In this document: piece by piece, positions 34,401 to 42,010 of the stretch | Layout: every line of letters starts with the position of its first letter | Numbering within the stretch: the first letter of the stretch is position 1 | Assembly: GCF_021044425.1 (NCBI RefSeq) | Contig: NZ_JAJNEC010000004.1 | Location: 248,001 to 312,000, forward strand | Direction: 5' to 3' | Length of the DNA stretch: 64,000 nt | Origin: Niabella pedocola | GTDB taxonomy: Bacteria > Bacteroidota > Bacteroidia > Chitinophagales > Chitinophagaceae | Program-made: the position numbers and the translations under genes | The notes under the pieces: model-generated | What the model was told of the DNA's origin: nothing | Database searches by the model: none | What the model saw: the letters and a program-made list of their open reading frames with translations, nothing else

Positions 34401-35757
34401 CCGCACTATTCATCATTCTGCCTGCCGACGTCTCCACTACATCATCCATTTCCCGGGCCGGAACCTTGGTCAGGTGTTTAAATTTTGGATGCAGCATCAA
34501 CTGGTGCAACACAGATTCTACAATAATAACCGCTCCGTCGATGATCAATCCGAAATCCAGTGCACCCAGGCTCATGAGGTTTCCGCTGACACCGAAGAGG
34601 TTCATCATACAAATGGCAAAAAGCATTGCCAGGGGGATCACAGATGCAACAAGGAGCCCTGCCCGAATATTTCCTAAAAACAGCACCAGGATAAAAACCA
34701 CGATCAATGCGCCTTCCAGGAGATTGGTTTCAACCGTGCTGATGGCATGGTTGACCATTTTTGTTCGGTCAAGAAATGGCTCCACCACCACTCCTTCCGG
34801 AAGTGTTTTTTGTATCTCGGATATCCGGGCTTTTACAGCCTTGATCACCTGGCTGCTGTTGGCGCCCTTCAACATCATGACCACTGCACCTGATACCTCT
34901 CCGTTATCATTATAGGTCATAGCGCCATAACGTGTGGCATAACCGGTTTTCACCTCCGCCACATCCCTGATAAAAAGGGGCACATCATTTTGTTTGCCGG
35001 TAATGGAAATACTTTCAATATCTGCGATGCCTCCAACAAGGCCTTCGCTACGGATATAAAGTACTGTAGGGCCTTTCTCAATATAAGCACCGCCGGTATT
35101 CTGATTATTATCACTCAACGCATTAAAAACATCATGGATCGTTATGCCGTAAGCATTCAACCTGTCAGGATGTATCGCAATTTCGTATTGTTTCAATTTT
35201 CCGCCGAAACTGCTGACTTCCGCCACGCCCTTTACACTGAGCAGCTGTCTACGAACGATCCAGTCCTGGATCGTTCGTAGCTCGGTAAGCGGATATTTCT
35301 GTTCATACCCTTTTTTTGGACGTACCACATACTGATAGATTTCTCCCAACCCCGTGGAAATAGGTCCCAACTGCGGATTTCCGATCCCCTTCGGAATCGC
35401 CTGCTGCACCTGTTGCAGCCGCTCGGCAACCTGCTGCCGAGCCCAGTAGATATCTATATCGTCTTCAAAAACAATTGTAACCAATGAAAGTCCGAACCGG
35501 GAGAAGCTCCGGATTTCTTTTAACCCGGAAATATTGCTGTTCGCCTGCTCGATCGGAAACGTGACCAGGCGTTCGATATCGGTTGCTCCGAATGACGGTG
35601 CGACTGTAATGACCTGCACCTGATTATTGGTAATATCCGGAACAGCATCAATCGGCAAGCGGGTTACCTGGTAAGCGCCAATGCCTATAAGTGCTAAAAT
35701 GAGCAATACGATGATGAGTTTATTCCTTACGGAAAAGGTTATAATTTTAGTAAGCAT
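31414..35757 (-). CDS. CusA/CzcA-family RND metal efflux pump fused to TolC-like domain
   Basis: Protein of 1447 residues. Residues 1 to about 1035 are a complete HME-RND pump (N-terminal helix, two large periplasmic loops, six plus six helices, starting V-R-N-K-L-I-I-V-L-L-I-L-A). The remaining about 400 residues are an outer-membrane-efflux-protein domain (S-L-D-E-A-I-H-L-A-L-Q-Q-N-R). The junction contains an internal Met (start codon at 32634) followed by a signal-peptide-like stretch ending A-N-A-Q, and the coding strand has an A8 run right before that ATG. Such fusions are known in Bacteroidota, but the junction suggests post-translational cleavage or internal initiation. Probable substrate Cu, Zn, Co or Cd; not resolvable. 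Confidence 0.93.
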   Translation of the reverse strand: MLTKIITFSVRNKLIIVLLILALIGIGAYQVTRLPIDAVPDITNNQVQVITVAPSFGATDIERLVTFPIEQANSNISGLKEIRSFSRFGLSLVTIVFEDDIDIYWARQQVAERLQQVQQAIPKGIGNPQLGPISTGLGEIYQYVVRPKKGYEQKYPLTELRTIQDWIVRRQLLSVKGVAEVSSFGGKLKQYEIAIHPDRLNAYGITIHDVFNALSDNNQNTGGAYIEKGPTVLYIRSEGLVGGIADIESISITGKQNDVPLFIRDVAEVKTGYATRYGAMTYNDNGEVSGAVVMMLKGANSSQVIKAVKARISEIQKTLPEGVVVEPFLDRTKMVNHAISTVETNLLEGALIVVFILVLFLGNIRAGLLVASVIPLAMLFAICMMNLFGVSGNLMSLGALDFGLIIDGAVIIVESVLHQLMLHPKFKHLTKVPAREMDDVVETSAGRMMNSAVFGQVIILVVYLPILTLQGIEGKMFKPMAETVAFALLGAFLLSLTYIPMMSALLLRKRNVKPSFSDRMMKKTEALYLKILFRVLRMPKVIFTLVLALFILAIFILSRLGGEFIPSLEEGDFAVDTRVLPGSNLNTTIESTQKAAHILKTRFPEVEKVVTKIGSGEVPTDPMPMDASDMMVILKDKKEWTSAKTFPQLADKMTRALGDVPGITVGFQYPVQMRFNELMTGARQDVVLKIFGDNLDSLVQSAQKIGRIIETVKGTQHLYIEPVSGLPQVVIKYNRPVIAQYHLSVADVNRIVNAAFAGQSAGLVFEGEQRFDMVVRLDANDRKNINDIRNLLVPTVSGNQIPLSQLANVNVEQGPNQVQRENAQRRIVVGFNIKNRDVQSIVEELQAKIEKSVKLPAGYSIKYGGSFENLNNAKRRLMIAVPIALALIFILLFLAFKSVKESLLIYTAIPLSIIGGVFLLALRGMPFSISAGVGFIALFGVAVLNGIVLISEFNRLYKSGIRNIVRIVADGGESRLRPVLMTASVASLGFVPMALSNGAGAEVQRPLATVVIGGLMIATLLTLFVLPLLYITIEKGFNVKKMSYKKTMPLLILCMLFLGGTANAQVAVSLDEAIHLALQQNRELKHTRLRSDYARALIKTSSADIPHTGITMDYGQLNSAYNDMRVGVAQSIAFPAVYKRQKNLFTEEWKKSQLNVSLKEFELKKAVSLTYYNLLYWKAKEQLLKEALQLYSDFQDKAALRLKAGESNLLEKTTADNQKAAVYIQLQQVQQELQTLRLQFRWLLNTETDYIPADTPKAVLIVTEIGTHPLLKLLEQQRIVAEQQTALERSRLLPGLELGYNLNSFKGIGPDEKLYNATPRFHSIQAGLSIPLFTRGQKAKVESSKMAVQIEINQLGNVEATLKKQYEQLLQAYKSNQDIVNQYETSELKNAAVIAETAKKQFLSGAINYLEFVMLQNQVILLRSNYAEALWKLNENAIALQYIMVNE

Positions 35758-36003
35758 AATAATTTCTTACAGCTAAAATATAAATGAATAAATATTGCAG
35801 ATCGCTTTATTGCAAGTACCGGAAGGACCTGCAAGCAGGAGCCCATGTACTCAGAAAATACAATTACAAGATGTCCCAGGCCACGATATTAACCGCAACA
35901 AACACGAGATAATATGTCTCCCGAACACTCAGCATTAATACCACACCTCAGCATAGTATGGCACAATGCTTATAGCAATAAAACGATAAAACGACAAAAG
36001 CGG

Positions 36004-36408
36004 CTAACATACTCGTGGAGGCTGCCAGATAGCCGTCAGAATATCTTTTTCATAAAAGACATTCTTGTAGGGTGGTGCACCTTCCAAAGAGGGGAAGGTC
36101 CATTTCTCAAGTTCTAAAGAAAAGCAATTATCTAAAGTAAAAACAAGCGTTAAAGTACCGGAATGCGTTACAAAGGGTAACTTTTGATCTTTCTGATAAT
36201 CTGCATCTTTAACCGGATGATCATAATGCATTTTTAAAAAAGCCCAAAATGTCAGGCGCGGATCCTGCTTCCGGTGTTCTATAAAATGTTCCACCAGTAT
36301 AGGGATCTTCAGTAACTGACAAGCCTCAGTCGTGGAGACCAGGTAAACAGAAAGCATACATATAGCGATCCATTTTCTCACTTCCCAAAGGTATGAAAAG
36401 CCCGACAA
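36004..36408 (-). CDS. Conserved hypothetical protein of metal-efflux loci
   Basis: Protein of 134 residues with an N-terminal hydrophobic signal-like segment (W-I-A-I-C-M-L-S-V-Y-L-V-S). The body has T-T-E-A-C-Q-L-L-K-I-P-I-L-V-E-H-F, then F-L-K-M-H-Y-D-H-P-V-K-D-A-D-Y and K-L-P-F. From memory, similar proteins recur upstream of CzcABC genes in Bacteroidota. It is probably a periplasmic or outer-membrane accessory or metal-sensing protein (inference). It lies on the same strand, 246 bases before the pump gene. Confidence 0.8.
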   Translation of the reverse strand: MSGFSYLWEVRKWIAICMLSVYLVSTTEACQLLKIPILVEHFIEHRKQDPRLTFWAFLKMHYDHPVKDADYQKDQKLPFVTHSGTLTLVFTLDNCFSLELEKWTFPSLEGAPPYKNVFYEKDILTAIWQPPRVC

Positions 36409-36449
36409 ATTAAAGAATAATAACGCCTAATTGATATCATATATCCTTG

Positions 36450-36461
36450 TGACTGACATCA
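36450..36461 (+). promoter_or_regulatory. TGA-N6-TCA site upstream of the 36569 barrel gene
   Basis: TGACTGACATCA. A TAATTTTA element at 36486-36493 ends 37.5 bp from the centre. Distance to the 36569 start is about 108 bases. It also lies 42 bases before the divergent 36408 gene. Confidence 0.6.
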
Positions 36462-36568
36462 TTGAAGACGCTCAGACGGAGGTGATAATTTTACTACGCA
36501 TGACCCGGGATTCCGGTCCGGATACTTTAATCAACCAGAGCTGTACAGCCGTTAAAAACTGACAAAAA

Positions 36569-37321
36569 ATGAAAAAATATATCTTCCCTGTAATTTTTAT
36601 TTCCATCGCCAGCGCTTCGGGGGCGCAACGATATATAGAGATCGCCTTTAAACCAGGTGTCAGCATTCCCAGTTTAAGCTCGGCAAGCTCCGGCAACCCT
36701 TTAAGCACCGGATATCGCTCACAACCTTACCAGGATGCCGCTCTGCATGCGGAATACCATCTCCGCAACGATTTTTCGATCCAGCCACAGCTGGAGTATT
36801 GCATACAGGGCGGTAAAAAGAACGGGCTGCAGGCATTTACAGTGCCCGGGGAAATAGCTGCTCAATTTCCGCCCGGGGAAGCGCCGGCCTATCTGTACGC
36901 TGATTATAAAAGCGAAACAAAGCTGGCGTATTTCCTGTTACCGGTACTGCTCAAATATCACCTGAACCCCAAAAAGAAATGGGATGTGTATGTAGCAGCA
37001 GGGCCCTTTGCCAGCTATCTGCTGGGAGCCATAAACAAGACCAGCGGTTCCAGCATCATTTATCTCGACAAGGACAAAACACAGCCACTGAGCATGGAGT
37101 CACGGCCGTTCGACAGTGAAACGCATATTGTTAACGACCTGCACCGGTTCAATATAGGTATGTCCGGCCATGTAGGACTGGGTTATAAGATCATATCCGG
37201 CTGCATTTTTCTTGAAGCCGGTGGTAATTACGGGCTGATCCTCATTCAGAAAAACAGTGCAAACGGACGTAACAGAACCGGGGCTGCAGTTGTTAGCCTT
37301 GGGTATCAATATGAGCTGTGA
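36569..37321 (+). CDS. PorT-like outer-membrane beta-barrel protein
   Basis: Protein of 250 residues with a signal peptide (M-K-K-Y-I-F-P-V-I-F-I-S-I-A-S-A-S-G-A-Q). The mature part alternates short amphipathic strands typical of the PorT/outer-membrane beta-barrel domain (for example F-K-P-G-V-S-I-P, L-L-P-V-L-L-K-Y-H-L, V-Y-V-A-A-G-P-F) and ends with an aromatic-residue-containing strand L-G-Y-Q-Y-E-L. These barrels sit in the outer membrane; ligand or role not known. It starts the series of genes with TGA-N6-TCA promoters. Confidence 0.85.
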   Translation: MKKYIFPVIFISIASASGAQRYIEIAFKPGVSIPSLSSASSGNPLSTGYRSQPYQDAALHAEYHLRNDFSIQPQLEYCIQGGKKNGLQAFTVPGEIAAQFPPGEAPAYLYADYKSETKLAYFLLPVLLKYHLNPKKKWDVYVAAGPFASYLLGAINKTSGSSIIYLDKDKTQPLSMESRPFDSETHIVNDLHRFNIGMSGHVGLGYKIISGCIFLEAGGNYGLILIQKNSANGRNRTGAAVVSLGYQYEL

Positions 37322-37572
37322 TCCGGAAGGAACCAACCGGAGGCCCACAATGATAGACCATTGCTGTACAAATACAATCCAACGGGCAGATGCTCAATAT
37401 AACCGTGTATGATTCCACAGAAGCCGGCCATAGCCGTTGGGGGAACCGCATGCATAAAGTTGCCATTAATAATATCATTTTACCGGTAGCTGTTGAGCTT
37501 CTCAGTTTTTACGCCGCCGTCGAACGCATCATTATCCCGGTCTCCTGCAATCAGGAAGCGGTATCAGCAATC

Positions 37573-38766
37573 CTACCCTTCCGTATCGGCAACATGCTCC
37601 TTCCTGAAATAAAAGGTGCATACATAAAGAAGGATCCGGATAAAATTGTATGCAAGCCGCTGCATCAGTGTCAGCAATGGATTTTGATGCAAAAGCCCAT
37701 CCTCAACAATCGCGGTACAGTGAGCAGCGATCAACTGATCCAGTTCCTGCCGTACCTGCCGGACGAAAGGGCGGTTGCGCACATCCAGATTCAGCTCAAT
37801 GCCTGCATAGGTACTGATATTATTAATATTGAAAGAACCAAGCGTAAGCCACCGGTCATCCCTGAGCCCCATTTTTGCATGTAAAATACGGTCCCGGTAT
37901 TCATATACTTCTATATGATTGCGCAATAGCCAGGGGTAAAGAAAACGCTCGGCCTGCTTGGCGATCAATACATCTGAACACCCAGCAGTAATTACCCGGA
38001 TCTTTACGCCTCTCCTGGCCGCCAGCTTCATCTGCCGTCGCAGCCGTCTTCCCGGAAGAAAGTAACTGCTTACAAGATATACATCCTCCCGTGCTTTGCT
38101 CAGCAGGTTGAAATAGCTTTTCCAGATTTCATTCCGGTTGTGTACCCAGTCGTTGCGGCGTATTCCTACCGAGATGCCCCTGAGCTTTTTTTCCAATGTT
38201 TGCGGCGGGTTCGCAGGTAAGCACAGCTGCCGGCTACGGGCCGCTTCTTTGTTCCACAGTTGTATGCATACCTGCTCCAGGGCTCCTGCCGCCGTACCCT
38301 CCACAAATAATGCCATATCCAGCCATGCCGGATGATCGGGGCGGCCGTAGTAATCGTCGTCAATATTATTACTGCCCACCAATGCCTTACGGCCATCGGC
38401 CACCACAATCTTATGATGCAGCCTTCTACCAAAATAAAGGCCCCGGTTTCTAAACAGCGGCTCAAAGCGTTCCAGCGCTAGCCCGGCACTTTTAATACGA
38501 TTCATGACATCAGCGGACAAATGTGTGGCATACCCGTCCACAAGTAAGTAAACACGTACTCCTTTTTCTGAAGCCTGGCGCAACCATTCTATAACCATCC
38601 TGCCGGTATAGTCATACCGGAAAATATACATCTGAAGATGTATGCATTGTTCGGCTTTGAGGATCAGATCACGCAATAAGTCGAAATATTCAATACCTCC
38701 TCTAACAAGCAGCAGGCTGGCCTGAGGGCCGTAAATGCTTTTCCTGTAATTTTTATGAATAGTCAC
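37573..38766 (-). CDS. Phospholipase D-family / cardiolipin synthase-like protein
   Basis: Protein of 397 residues with two HKD motifs: H-H-K-I-V-V-A-D-G-R-K (HxKxxxxD) in the first half and H-A-K-M-G-L-R-D-D in the second, each followed by G-S-N-N-I-D or G-S-F-N-I-N. This is the catalytic core of cardiolipin synthases and PLD-type phosphatidyltransferases. Unlike ClsA it has no N-terminal transmembrane pair, so it resembles the soluble or peripherally bound ClsB/C group. A TGA-N6-TCA site lies 53 bases upstream, making it part of the stress regulon; cardiolipin increase under stress is plausible (inference). Confidence 0.92.
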   Translation of the reverse strand: MTIHKNYRKSIYGPQASLLLVRGGIEYFDLLRDLILKAEQCIHLQMYIFRYDYTGRMVIEWLRQASEKGVRVYLLVDGYATHLSADVMNRIKSAGLALERFEPLFRNRGLYFGRRLHHKIVVADGRKALVGSNNIDDDYYGRPDHPAWLDMALFVEGTAAGALEQVCIQLWNKEAARSRQLCLPANPPQTLEKKLRGISVGIRRNDWVHNRNEIWKSYFNLLSKAREDVYLVSSYFLPGRRLRRQMKLAARRGVKIRVITAGCSDVLIAKQAERFLYPWLLRNHIEVYEYRDRILHAKMGLRDDRWLTLGSFNINNISTYAGIELNLDVRNRPFVRQVRQELDQLIAAHCTAIVEDGLLHQNPLLTLMQRLAYNFIRILLYVCTFYFRKEHVADTEG

Positions 38767-38818
38767 AAAATAAAATCTTATTAAAAATTAAACTACCGCA
38801 AGTAGCCGGTGCAATCAA

Positions 38819-38830
38819 TGATCCTGGTCA
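38819..38830 (-). promoter_or_regulatory. TGA-N6-TCA site upstream of the PLD gene
   Basis: TGATCCTGGTCA, 53 bases before the 38766 start. A weak TAGTTTAA element ends at 38788, 36.5 bp from the centre. The divergent YtxH gene has its own site at 38908. Confidence 0.6.
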
Positions 38831-38907
38831 TCCTCAAAGATGACCGGTAAAAATCCGGTTCAGCGGTGTTCTGCCCGGTTACTGCAGCCGTTGCCTTTTT
38901 TATAAAT

Positions 38908-38919
38908 TGACCGGTATCA
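38908..38919 (+). promoter_or_regulatory. TGA-N6-TCA site upstream of YtxH-dodecin
   Basis: TGACCGGTATCA, 79 bases before the 38998 start. A -7 element at the usual spacing is not clear; TATCATTTTT lies about 31 bp from the centre. Confidence 0.55.
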
Positions 38920-38997
38920 TTTTGCCTCTTGAGGTGTATCATTTTTATCCGCCGTTGATCCGGCTACCTTAGCAATTATTAACATTAAAAAAAAATC

Positions 38998-39189
38998 ATG
39001 AATCATCTTAGTAAAACATTAACAGCGGTTGCTGCCGGCCTGGCTGCAGGTGCAACGCTGGGGCGTTTATTTGCCCCGGAAAAGGGCAGCGATACCCGTA
39101 AAAAGATAATGGCGGCCTGTAAAAAAATGATGGCGAAAGGCGACAATGCATTTGGAAAGGCAAAAGCCACAAAGCAGGAACCGGCCTGA
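38998..39189 (+). CDS. YtxH-type small protein
   Basis: Protein of 63 residues. It has a short N-terminal hydrophobic Ala/Gly-rich segment (A-V-A-A-G-L-A-A-G-A-T-L-G-R-L-F-A-P) followed by E-K-G-S-D-T-R-K-K-I, the YtxH hallmark, and a basic tail. YtxH proteins are general-stress membrane-associated proteins of unknown mechanism. The dodecin gene follows after 48 bases on the same strand. Confidence 0.85.
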   Translation: MNHLSKTLTAVAAGLAAGATLGRLFAPEKGSDTRKKIMAACKKMMAKGDNAFGKAKATKQEPA

Positions 39190-39237
39190 ATACAGCTGCA
39201 GTGCTGATCACGTTTTTTTCATTTTAATTTCTTTTTT

Positions 39238-39456
39238 ATGGCAATTATCAAAGTACTGGAACTAATGGCCAGCTCTTCCAAGAGCTGGGAGGATGCCGCA
39301 TTACAAGCCATTCATGAAGCATCCCGTACCGTTAAAAACATCCGCTCTGTATATATTAAAGATCACAGCGCGGTAGTAAAAAACAACAAGATTACTGAGT
39401 ATCGCATTGTTGCCAAGCTCAGCTTTGAAATTGAATCGAAGGGATCGGGCTCCTGA
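39238..39456 (+). CDS. Dodecin family flavin-binding protein
   Basis: Protein of 72 residues. The layout fits dodecin: M-A-I-I-K-V-L-E-L-M-A-S-S-S-K-S-W-E-D-A-A, in which the Trp stacks on flavin in characterised dodecins, then a helix and the long strand R-I-V-A-K-L-S-F-E-I-E. Dodecins form dodecamers that store or buffer FMN/riboflavin, protecting cells from flavin-mediated damage. Second gene of the YtxH-dodecin unit; a strong hairpin follows at 39522-39559. Confidence 0.92.
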   Translation: MAIIKVLELMASSSKSWEDAALQAIHEASRTVKNIRSVYIKDHSAVVKNNKITEYRIVAKLSFEIESKGSGS

Positions 39457-39521
39457 ATGCGCCTCATGCCGCATCATAACCAACACCAGCTATAAAACCG
39501 CAAGCATACACTTCCCGGGAT

Positions 39522-39559
39522 CTCCCTTACCTGCAGTAGTCACCTGCCGGGTAAGGGAG
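39522..39559 (+). terminator. Hairpin after the dodecin gene
   Basis: Perfect 10-base arms CTCCCTTACC (39522-39531) and GGTAAGGGAG (39550-39559) with an 18-base loop, followed by CTTTATAG. The T-run is poor, so it may stabilise the 3' end rather than terminate strictly. Confidence 0.6.
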
Positions 39560-39684
39560 CTTTATAGCATATCGCATCCCGCTGCCATATGCTTTTTTTA
39601 TTCCCAAACCACCACCTATGCCGGTGCATGCTGCCAGCTTGTCTTTTTTTACCAGGCGGCCAATCATCATCATTTGTCCTAACC

Positions 39685-39715
39685 AAAAAATGGCAGGTTC
39701 CGCTTGAAACCTGCC
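39685..39715 (-). terminator. Intrinsic terminator of the BON gene
   Basis: Minus strand: arms GGCAGGTT and AACCTGCC (39715-39708 and 39699-39692), an 8-base loop, then ATTTTTT. It lies about 70 bases past the stop of the BON protein gene. Confidence 0.8.
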
Positions 39716-39783
39716 GGATGGCATTACGGGTTGATGACCGCTGTTGATTGCAGGCCGGGTGTAAACCGGCTTCCGCATGCTGT

Positions 39784-40455
39784 CTAATCAAAGGCAAATT
39801 CTACCAGGTCAATTTCCAGTTCATTTTCCACACTGGATACTCCCGGGGCATTCCAGGCTGCCTGCTCCGCATCTTCCTTCTCTGCGAACGAACGAACTTT
39901 TCCATGCAGTGTTACCTTACTGCCGGAAACATCGACCCCGATGCGTTCTGCATCTACCGTTGCGCTGCGTTCAAATGCATCCCGTATTTTTTGCTGAACA
40001 CCCGAAGTGGTTACCCTGGGTTTTACAGTGATCAAATTCAGCACGCTGCGCACCCCGGCCAGATTTTGTATGGCCGCTTTGGCGTTATTCCGCTGGTATT
40101 CCCATTCTACTTCCCCGTCAAGCTGAACAAGACCGTCTTCTACCTTAATTTTGATCTTTTCCTCCTGCACGGCCGAATGCCATTTCAGGGCATTTATTAC
40201 GGCTTCTGCAATTTCGGCATCTGTTTTACGATAAGCTGGCGAAATACCTACCTGGATATCTTCCGCTACGGCTTTTACGCCGGAAACTCTTTTAGCGTCC
40301 TTTTCCGCCGCCAGTTTCTGAGAATAGGTGCCCACCTGTCCGCCCAGTGTTACCACTCCATCTTTTACAGCCACTCCGATTTCCGCAGCACTCAGCACCG
40401 GATCCCAATTCAATTCTTCCATTACGTCCTTTTGAATTTGAATGTCACTTTTCAT
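39784..40455 (-). CDS. Triple BON-domain protein
   Basis: Protein of 223 residues made of three BON domains (about 3-70, 78-145, 150-218), each with the pattern G-V-x-V-x-D-G-x-V-x-L-x-G-x-V followed by an Ala-rich helix and G-V-K/R-x-V. There is no signal peptide, so it seems cytoplasmic, unlike OsmY. BON domains are thought to bind phospholipid or other surfaces in stress responses. It is a close paralogue of the 47380 gene (both begin M-K-S-D-x-x-I-Q-x-D-V). It has its own TGA-N6-TCA promoter and terminator, so it is monocistronic. Confidence 0.9.
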   Translation of the reverse strand: MKSDIQIQKDVMEELNWDPVLSAAEIGVAVKDGVVTLGGQVGTYSQKLAAEKDAKRVSGVKAVAEDIQVGISPAYRKTDAEIAEAVINALKWHSAVQEEKIKIKVEDGLVQLDGEVEWEYQRNNAKAAIQNLAGVRSVLNLITVKPRVTTSGVQQKIRDAFERSATVDAERIGVDVSGSKVTLHGKVRSFAEKEDAEQAAWNAPGVSSVENELEIDLVEFAFD

Positions 40456-40542
40456 GATTTTTTTTTTAAATGTTTGTAAATAAAGTTCTAATCAATATGT
40501 AATTTCTATCGTAAATGTATTTTCATCTGGTGCTGGTTTCAA

Positions 40543-40554
40543 TGACTGCCATCA
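40543..40554 (-). promoter_or_regulatory. TGA-N6-TCA site upstream of the BON gene
   Basis: TGACTGCCATCA, 88 bases before the 40455 start. TACATTTA on the minus strand (40519-40512) ends 36.5 bp from the centre. Confidence 0.7.
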
Positions 40555-40628
40555 CCGGCCCGTTTGAGGCTCATCATTAAAAAACCAAGCGATTGCCGGT
40601 TGTTACCACCAGCACATTCCGGGCTGCT

Positions 40629-41966
40629 TTATAATAATCCATACACATCCGGGAAATAACCTACCGTACCGGCGGCTGTAACGTCTGCCGTCATGTACAG
40701 CACAAAGACCGGAACGGGCTTTGCTATTTTTTTGGGTATGGGTTGCTGGCCTTTAATACCGGCCGTTAAAAAGCCTTCATCGAGCTTTTCTTCCAGCAGC
40801 TCATTTGCCAGCTCAAGAGGTTTCTGTATCCGGATGCAGCCATGGCTGAAATAGCGCTTTGCTGCTTCAAAGTTCGATTTGAGGTTGGTATCATGCAGGT
40901 ATACGCTATAAGGACTGCTCAGATTAAATTTTATAACGCCCAGGGCATTATCGCAGCCGGTAGATTGACGAAACCGGTAGGGAAAATTCTTAGCCGAAAA
41001 CTTCTTCCAATCCAGCTGCTTCGGATCAACGACCATGCCTTTGCTGTTGATCACCTGCATTCTCAGGATGTCCAGTACCACCAGGTTTTTTTTACAAAAA
41101 GGAAGGATTTCATTAACGGCAATGCTCCGTGGCACATTCCAGTAAGGATACAGGATAACCTCATCGCAGTACGTTACAAAGCGGGGGGTCATCGTGGAGG
41201 GTTTTCCTGCCACGATGCGCATATTCAATTTTACCGAGTCCTGCTCGAAATAATTCAATTCGGCAGCGGCGATATTGACCACTACAAAATGCTTAAACCT
41301 GAAATGAAAGAACCAGCGGCAATTATTGAGACTGATCGCGAGCGAGGCCGCCTTTTTCCGGTCGCCCAGCTCCAGCTGTTGCTGTAACTCCTGTTTTAAG
41401 GCCTGATAAAATGGTTGTGACGGTTCCAGTTCGGTTACCAAGGCCCGCAGCAATACGCTGTTGTTTGCCTTGCCCAGAAGGTTAATGACATGCTGACGAT
41501 CGCTTACCTGGTACTTCCCGGTAATTTCATCACTTCCAACCCGTGTCCGCAACCGGGGATCTCCCGAATAAAGATCCGTAAAATAGGTCAGCGCTGCATC
41601 GGTGAACATCCGATCATATACCAGGCTTTCTCCCGGTTCAGAGCTGCTGATAACAGGTGGCAGCAGGGATAGGTATTTCAACGGATCCAGGCCCTGCCGG
41701 GGCGCATCCTCTTTAATAATCCGCACCAGTTCCTGCTGTAGCGAATCATCGATCGAAGCTTCGGATTCCAGCCAGAATAAGCGCCCTTCCCGCTGGCGAT
41801 AAAACGCATCCACCAGGGAAGGATTCGTCAGTGACCTCTCCGTAAGGTGCTTTTGTTGTACCTGAGCAAAAGCGGCCGTTACGGCACCCAGCTGCAGGAA
41901 GGCAACCATTAAAACCGCACCAGTTATGCCGGAATAGGACTTTCGCCTTTTTTGCTTCATACACAT
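40629..41966 (-). CDS. L,D-transpeptidase (YkuD domain), YcbB-like
   Basis: Protein of 445 residues with an N-terminal signal peptide (A-V-L-M-V-A-F-L-Q-L-G-A-V-T-A-A-F-A-Q). A long helical scaffold region precedes the C-terminal YkuD catalytic domain, whose active site is Y-F-S-H-G-C-I-R-I-Q with the nucleophilic Cys. It forms 3-3 cross-links in peptidoglycan or attaches proteins in the periplasm. No classic peptidoglycan-binding motif was recognised. It appears to be the last gene of a same-strand run from 44378 (Usp-like, Usp, PolX-like, LDT), in which it is 44 bases after the polymerase gene. Confidence 0.93.
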   Translation of the reverse strand: MCMKQKRRKSYSGITGAVLMVAFLQLGAVTAAFAQVQQKHLTERSLTNPSLVDAFYRQREGRLFWLESEASIDDSLQQELVRIIKEDAPRQGLDPLKYLSLLPPVISSSEPGESLVYDRMFTDAALTYFTDLYSGDPRLRTRVGSDEITGKYQVSDRQHVINLLGKANNSVLLRALVTELEPSQPFYQALKQELQQQLELGDRKKAASLAISLNNCRWFFHFRFKHFVVVNIAAAELNYFEQDSVKLNMRIVAGKPSTMTPRFVTYCDEVILYPYWNVPRSIAVNEILPFCKKNLVVLDILRMQVINSKGMVVDPKQLDWKKFSAKNFPYRFRQSTGCDNALGVIKFNLSSPYSVYLHDTNLKSNFEAAKRYFSHGCIRIQKPLELANELLEEKLDEGFLTAGIKGQQPIPKKIAKPVPVFVLYMTADVTAAGTVGYFPDVYGLL

Positions 41967-42010
41967 GTTATTCTTTTAAACGTCCATCAAAACAGTTTTA
42001 AATCCGTCGT

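Noticed and set aside
37390..37884. 164-codon plus-strand ORF overlapping the end of the PLD gene
   Set aside because: More than half is antisense to the PLD coding region and no motif is present.
39748..40479. 243-codon plus-strand ORF
   Set aside because: Antisense shadow of the triple-BON gene.
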